From an uncultured Actinomyces sp. (GTDB lineage: Bacteria; Actinomycetota; Actinomycetes; Actinomycetales; Actinomycetaceae), in the NCBI GenBank assembly GCA_938022345.1, contig CALIEP010000199.1:1-8337 (forward strand): DNA of 8,337 nucleotides. The letters run 5' to 3'. A program made the translations under genes and the position numbers. Shown here in pieces: positions 5,528 to 8,337 of the stretch. A model generated the notes under the pieces. That model was given only the letters and a program-made list of their open reading frames with translations, was not told the DNA's origin and ran no database searches. Position 1 is the first letter of the stretch, and every line of letters begins with the position of its first letter.

Positions 5528-6532
5528 GTGGATCAGCCATCCCAACCCAAACTGAAGCTCTTTGTCTCCGCCCTTTCCGGGAAAGGCCGCGCGCTACGTC
5601 GAGCTCCCAAGGTAGCGGCACTTTTACGCTCCCAAGGATGGAACGTCGACGTTCGAGTCACTCACCGCTCGGATGATCCGGCAGCTTTGGCGGCAGCATG
5701 CACCAATCACTGGGTTGCAGTATTAGGCGGCGATGGCTACATCGCTCGCATTGCTACTCAGGTTGGGGCACGCGGGGGAGTGGTGATTCCTCTTCCCGGA
5801 GGAAGAGGAAATGATCTGTGCCGTTGCCTTGGAATTGGGACGGACGCGGTCGCGCATGTGCGGAGCCTGCCAACGGCCTTGGAAATCTGTGCTGAGGGCG
5901 CGGGGGAACATCCTCGGATCAGAGGCGTCGACGCTATGCAGGTGCGCGCGCTCAATAGGGTAAATGACGGGCAAGATGCCGCCGGGCAACGGCCACGCTC
6001 GCCTGGCAAGGACCTCGAAGGCAAGGACCTCGAAGAAAAACCGGCTCAGGTGCTGGGAATTGTCTCTTTCGGCTTAGATGCCTTGGCCAACCAGATTGCA
6101 AATGACACCTCTTTTGCCTCAGGTACTTTCGCCTACGCCTGGGGTGCCTTGCGGGCTCTTCAACAGTTCCACCCCAAAACTATGGAAATAGAAGTAGATG
6201 GGGTGCGAAGGCGAATCCGGGGCTGGCTTGTTTCAGTCTCCAATTCCGGATGGTTCGGTGGCGGGATCAATATTGTTCCTAGCTCTAACCCCAGTGATGG
6301 CCGTCTGGAGCTTCTTACCGTGGACCCGGTACCCAAGCGTCAAGCGATCCGTGTTCTTGCACGGGTCCTTGCAATGCGAAAAGTCGATGATCCGATCCTT
6401 CACGTCGAACAGGTCACCAGCGTCAAGATCTGGGATAGTGCCGGTTTAGTTGCAATGGGAGATGGCGACCAAGTGGGAGAAGGCCCACTTGAAATCTCGG
6501 TCAGCCCTGAGGTTTTCCGCGTCTTTGTTTAA
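5528..6532 (+). CDS. Diacylglycerol/lipid kinase family protein (DagK catalytic domain) with an unusual insert
   Basis: This 334-residue protein is of the DgkB/YegS/LCB5-type lipid kinase family, which phosphorylates diacylglycerol or a similar lipid at the membrane face using ATP. Motifs are VLGGDG (65-70), the nucleotide-binding LPGGRGNDL (89-97), FGLDA (181-185), and NPSDGRLELL (254-263) in the C-terminal beta-sandwich. Oddities: after GGDG the family's T-x-N-E is Y-I-A-R; the usual C-terminal DGE, whose Glu is the catalytic base in DgkB, reads GDGD (311-314); and residues about 141-173 form a charged, low-complexity insert with a 5-residue tandem repeat. Start GTG 5528 is the only suitable one before the first conserved strand, and its ribosome site (GAAAG) is weak. 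It lies 23 bp after murA and upstream of plsC; both this enzyme and PlsC would yield phosphatidic acid. Substrate and full activity are uncertain. Confidence 0.85.
   Translation: MDQPSQPKLKLFVSALSGKGRALRRAPKVAALLRSQGWNVDVRVTHRSDDPAALAAACTNHWVAVLGGDGYIARIATQVGARGGVVIPLPGGRGNDLCRCLGIGTDAVAHVRSLPTALEICAEGAGEHPRIRGVDAMQVRALNRVNDGQDAAGQRPRSPGKDLEGKDLEEKPAQVLGIVSFGLDALANQIANDTSFASGTFAYAWGALRALQQFHPKTMEIEVDGVRRRIRGWLVSVSNSGWFGGGINIVPSSNPSDGRLELLTVDPVPKRQAIRVLARVLAMRKVDDPILHVEQVTSVKIWDSAGLVAMGDGDQVGEGPLEISVSPEVFRVFV
5787..5810. repeat. Perfect 10-bp inverted repeat within the lipid kinase gene
   Basis: TTCCTCTTCC (5787-5796) and GGAAGAGGAA (5801-5810) are exact reverse complements around a 4-nt loop CGGA. 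The hairpin lies over the codons for the conserved PLPGGRGN loop and uses GGA and AGA codons. It may be chance, or a structure affecting translation or mRNA decay. Confidence 0.5.
6005..6034 (+). repeat. 15-bp perfect tandem duplication in the lipid kinase insert
   Basis: GGCAAGGACCTCGAA occurs twice head to tail (6005-6019 and 6020-6034), in frame, encoding GKDLE twice (residues 160-169). It lies in the charged linker between two conserved parts of the kinase. The lack of any divergence between copies suggests a recent slippage event. Confidence 0.9.
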
Positions 6533-6587
6533 AGCCGTGGGAGTTAGCGCGAACTTGTAGCATGTTCCAGCGCTGTCTTCTTGGTCT

Positions 6588-6616
6588 TTGGCCCCAGCAG
6601 CTTGCTTGGATAGACT
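6588..6616 (+). promoter_or_regulatory. plsC: Promoter of plsC, leaderless arrangement
   Basis: TTGGCC (6588-6593) and TAGACT (6611-6616) are 17 bp apart. TAGACT fits TANNNT and ends 6 nt before ATG 6623. No Shine-Dalgarno lies before that ATG, so transcription probably starts at or beside the A of the start codon. The 90-bp gap after the lipid kinase shows nothing else of note. Confidence 0.6.
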
Positions 6617-6622
6617 ACACAC

Positions 6623-7345
6623 ATGACTCACCGACTCACAGGTTTCTACCGTTTCGCGCGAGGCGTTTTCCGCAGCTTCATGGTCCCGTGGATGAAGATT
6701 GACGTCCAAGGTCTTGAAAATCTTCCCAAGGACCGCGGATACCTGCTGGTATGTAATCATCTGTCAAACATCGATGCGGTCTGTTTGCTGTGGGTCATGA
6801 TGAAAGCGGACGTTCCCGTGCGCATTATGGCCAAGTCAGAGCTATTCAAGGTGCCGCTTTTGGGTGGCGCCATGCGTCGGATGCAACTGCTTCCGGTCGA
6901 TCGAAAGTCGAAGGAACCGGGGGCGATTTTGGCCTCGGCAGCGAAGGCGCTTCGCGATGGTGAATGCGTGGCAATTTACCCCGAAGGCACCTTGACCACT
7001 GACCCTGATGAGTGGCCAATGCGCATTAAGACCGGTGCGGCGCGTCTTGCTCTGGACACGGGGGTTGATGTTATTCCCTTCATCCACTGGGGAGAGCAAA
7101 AAATTATGCGTTCGGGATCGGCGCTGATCGATTTTCGTCCCCAACGCAAAGTGAGCGTCCGCATTGGTCAGCCAATCGACCTGGATGACCTTCGCCATGA
7201 CACCGGTTCTGCTGATCATCACGCTGTTGATGAAGCAACCGTACGTATTCAGCGCACGATGATTGATCAACTTGCTGCTCTTCGCGGCGAAGATGCCCCG
7301 CAGGGCGTGTGGGATCGCAAACTGAAGAAGCGGGTGGAGATCTAA
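6623..7345 (+). CDS. plsC: 1-acyl-sn-glycerol-3-phosphate acyltransferase (PlsC family)
   Basis: This 240-residue acyltransferase of the PlsC/LPLAT superfamily acylates lysophosphatidic acid at the sn-2 position to give phosphatidic acid, the precursor of membrane phospholipids. The catalytic NHx4D box is NHLSNID (residues 45-51, His46 and Asp51). The glycerol-phosphate-binding box is YPEGTLT (119-125). The Arg of the intermediate motif may be in VPVRIMAKSELF (64-75), the part that follows strand two. The N-terminus is short and moderately hydrophobic (YRFARGVFRSFMVPW), consistent with peripheral attachment to the membrane rather than a clear spanning helix. The basic end DRKLKKRVEI may also touch the membrane. 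It appears to have its own leaderless promoter even though it follows the lipid kinase on the same strand. Exact acyl-acceptor specificity is inferred from the family. Confidence 0.92.
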   Translation: MTHRLTGFYRFARGVFRSFMVPWMKIDVQGLENLPKDRGYLLVCNHLSNIDAVCLLWVMMKADVPVRIMAKSELFKVPLLGGAMRRMQLLPVDRKSKEPGAILASAAKALRDGECVAIYPEGTLTTDPDEWPMRIKTGAARLALDTGVDVIPFIHWGEQKIMRSGSALIDFRPQRKVSVRIGQPIDLDDLRHDTGSADHHAVDEATVRIQRTMIDQLAALRGEDAPQGVWDRKLKKRVEI

Positions 7346-7359
7346 ACCCCGTACTTCTT
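7325..7359. terminator. Possible bidirectional hairpin between plsC and the lipoprotein gene
   Basis: AAGAAG (7325-7330) pairs with CTTCTT (7354-7359), and CGGG (7331-7334) pairs with CCCG (7348-7351), with a 2-nt bulge and a 13-nt loop. The two convergent genes stop only 12 bp apart, so a shared terminator is expected here, and the structure covers both stop codons. The stem is imperfect, so this is tentative. Confidence 0.3.
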
Positions 7360-7978
7360 ACTTCGCAATATCAATCACCACGCGCGAGGGGTTGCTGAGC
7401 GCGCTCAAAGTCACCTCGCGCTTGTGATCCATTCCGATCACGATATGCGTATTCGCCTCAAAGGTTCCATCTTCGCGTACGCGAATCGGCCCGACTTCCT
7501 TGGTTCTTTCGCCCTTGTAGTAGTCTTTTTGGAGTTCTTCACTGACGGGCATGGCTCCGCCTTCCAAGGACAACTCAAGGTAAATTGGCGTCCCTAGATC
7601 GATTGGATCGCCTTTACCCTGGGTTGCTGGGGAAGTTGTCCACCTGCCTTGCCACCCCACATCGTCGTTTCCGGTGAACTCAACGACGACCCTGTAGAAG
7701 GTATCGTGTTCACCGACGCGCAGGTCGTGAAAGACCGGTGCGTGATTAGCGTCTTCTTTACCCTGCGTCAGGGATGCCTTCCGCGAGGGAATTTCTTCCC
7801 GATTCTCAAGAGTAGGGGTGGAAGAGGGTGTGGCCTCGGGAGTGGGGGAGGAAGACGCGCTTTCGCTTGCCGAGGCCGTAGCTGAGCTGTTTGTCGAGGG
7901 CGCGGGAGTCGGGGAGCATCCGCTGAGCGTGGCTAGAAGGACTAGTGCGCATAGAGATGAAAAATGGTGCGCCTTCAC
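7358..7978 (-). CDS. AMIN-like domain lipoprotein
   Basis: This 206-residue exported lipoprotein has a basic start (MKAHH), a hydrophobic stretch (residues 6-18) and the lipobox LSGC, with Cys21 as the lipidation site after signal peptidase II cleavage. Residues about 22-58 are a Ser/Thr/Pro/Ala linker that would lift the domain off the membrane. Residues about 80-206 match the AMIN-like domain of actinobacterial lipoproteins: FHDLRVGEHDTFYRVVVEF at its start, DLGTPIYLELSLEG in the middle, and an end like IGMDHKREVTLSALSNPSRVVIDIA. Related AMIN domains help localise cell-wall enzymes, but the function of this group is not known. Start is GTG 7978, 5 nt after an excellent AAGGAGG. It is convergent with plsC and divergent from ddl, so it is its own transcription unit. 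Confidence 0.88.
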   Translation of the reverse strand: MKAHHFSSLCALVLLATLSGCSPTPAPSTNSSATASASESASSSPTPEATPSSTPTLENREEIPSRKASLTQGKEDANHAPVFHDLRVGEHDTFYRVVVEFTGNDDVGWQGRWTTSPATQGKGDPIDLGTPIYLELSLEGGAMPVSEELQKDYYKGERTKEVGPIRVREDGTFEANTHIVIGMDHKREVTLSALSNPSRVVIDIAK

Positions 7979-7983
7979 GATCT

Positions 7984-8023
7984 CCTCCTTGAGCGATCGA
8001 CGAGTTTGACTTCCCTCATCCTA
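7984..8023 (-). promoter_or_regulatory. Strong ribosome binding site and tentative -10 box of the lipoprotein gene
   Basis: AAGGAGG (complement of 7984-7990) lies 5 nt before GTG 7978; it is the best Shine-Dalgarno in the window and fixes a GTG start. TAGGAT (complement of 8018-8023) fits the TANNNT pattern and would give a leader of about 33 nt. No -35 of quality lies upstream of it, so only the ribosome site is firm. Confidence 0.6.
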
Positions 8024-8129
8024 ATGGGGGCGGACTGCGTCGGGGAGTGGAACCTTGACCTTTGGCAAAGTCGATACCGGATTGAAACCCTGAGTGTGTT
8101 GAACATCGAATGACGCGGGCATGAGAAGA

Positions 8130-8159
8130 GTGACGGTATGGGCTGGCCACGCGGTAGGG
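8130..8159 (+). promoter_or_regulatory. ddl: Promoter of ddl, leaderless arrangement
   Basis: GTGACG (8130-8135) and TAGGGT (8154-8159) are 18 bp apart, and the -10 ends 8 nt before ATG 8168. No proper Shine-Dalgarno fits (TAAGG is too close to the ATG), so the transcript probably starts at the start codon. The rest of the gap between the lipoprotein and ddl (7979-8167) shows only a small CTTTG-G-CAAAG palindrome at 8060-8070 of unknown meaning. Confidence 0.55.
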
Positions 8160-8167
8160 TTAAGGCC

Positions 8168-8337
8168 ATGAGTGAAGTCAAACGTCCTCGCGTCCTTGTC
8201 GTTTTCGGCGGACGCTCCAGTGAGCACCTGGTGTCCTGTGCGACCGCTGCCGGTGTTCTTCATGCGATTGATCGCGAACGCTTCGATGTGCTTGCGGTTG
8301 GAATCACCCTAGACTGCCAATGGGTGCACGTCGATAG
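8168..8337 (+). CDS. ddl: D-alanine--D-alanine ligase, N-terminal part (cut by the window end)
   Basis: The first 56 codons are present and the gene runs off the window. Ddl joins two D-alanines with ATP to make the D-Ala-D-Ala end of the peptidoglycan stem peptide, in the cytoplasm. The N-terminal strand and loop VLVVFGGRSSEHLVSCATAAGVL carry the conserved Glu19 in the SEH motif, which corresponds to the Glu that holds the first D-Ala amino group in Ddl enzymes. The following AIDRERFDVLAVGIT is typical of actinobacterial Ddl. ATG 8168 is preferred because homology starts a few residues later and a TAGGGT box stands 8 nt upstream; an in-frame ATG at 8138 would add ten residues (MGWPRGRVKA) with no family match. 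Whether the vancomycin-relevant omega-loop residue is Tyr or Phe cannot be seen, as it lies beyond the window. Confidence 0.93.
   Translation, partial: MSEVKRPRVLVVFGGRSSEHLVSCATAAGVLHAIDRERFDVLAVGITLDCQWVHVD

Noticed and set aside
7975..8263. Minus-strand frames across the lipoprotein-ddl gap
   Set aside because: They overlap ddl, its promoter and the lipoprotein leader, with no recognisable protein and no ribosome site.

Overview
The window looks like a chromosomal core segment from a high-to-moderate GC actinobacterium, most likely Actinomycetaceae-like (Actinomyces, Schaalia, Trueperella or a relative). The evidence is the divergent NdgR-type IclR regulator next to leuC-leuD, an actinobacterial LeuD active-site motif (GTGSSREHAVWAL), the leuCD-murA-plsC-ddl gene order, TANNNT -10 boxes placed 6-8 nt before start codons, and an AMIN-like lipoprotein of a type common in Actinobacteria. 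GC is roughly in the mid-fifties by eye, low for the phylum. The genus cannot be fixed from this window alone.

Layout. Positions 33-1172 (+) hold a GT4-family glycosyltransferase gene interrupted by one in-frame TGA at 951-953; the frame then continues, clearly coding, to a TAG at 1170-1172. That TAG overlaps the stop of the convergent IclR-type regulator (1169-1909, -). The regulator is divergent from leuC (2005-3411) and leuD (3444-4088), the two subunits of isopropylmalate isomerase. The short gap between them contains a perfect 17-bp palindrome lodged between two face-to-face candidate promoters. After leuD comes a strong two-part hairpin (4094-4135), then murA (4182-5504), a GGDG-type lipid kinase (5528-6532), and plsC (6623-7345). 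A convergent AMIN-like lipoprotein (7358-7978, -) follows, and the window ends in the first 56 codons of a D-Ala-D-Ala ligase (8168 onward, +).

How the genes fit together. The regulator and leuCD form a leucine-biosynthesis control unit. murA and ddl bracket two steps of peptidoglycan precursor synthesis (UDP-GlcNAc enolpyruvyl transfer and D-Ala-D-Ala formation). The lipid kinase and PlsC both would make phosphatidic acid, from diacylglycerol and from lysophosphatidic acid respectively. The lipoprotein is an exported envelope protein of unknown function. plsC and ddl, and possibly the regulator, appear to be transcribed as leaderless mRNAs.

I found no tRNA, rRNA, CRISPR array, insertion sequence or phage element, and no convincing wholly new system. 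The points most worth a second look are the nonsense-interrupted glycosyltransferase, the shared palindromic operator, the unusual insert and altered motifs in the lipid kinase, and the leaderless promoters.
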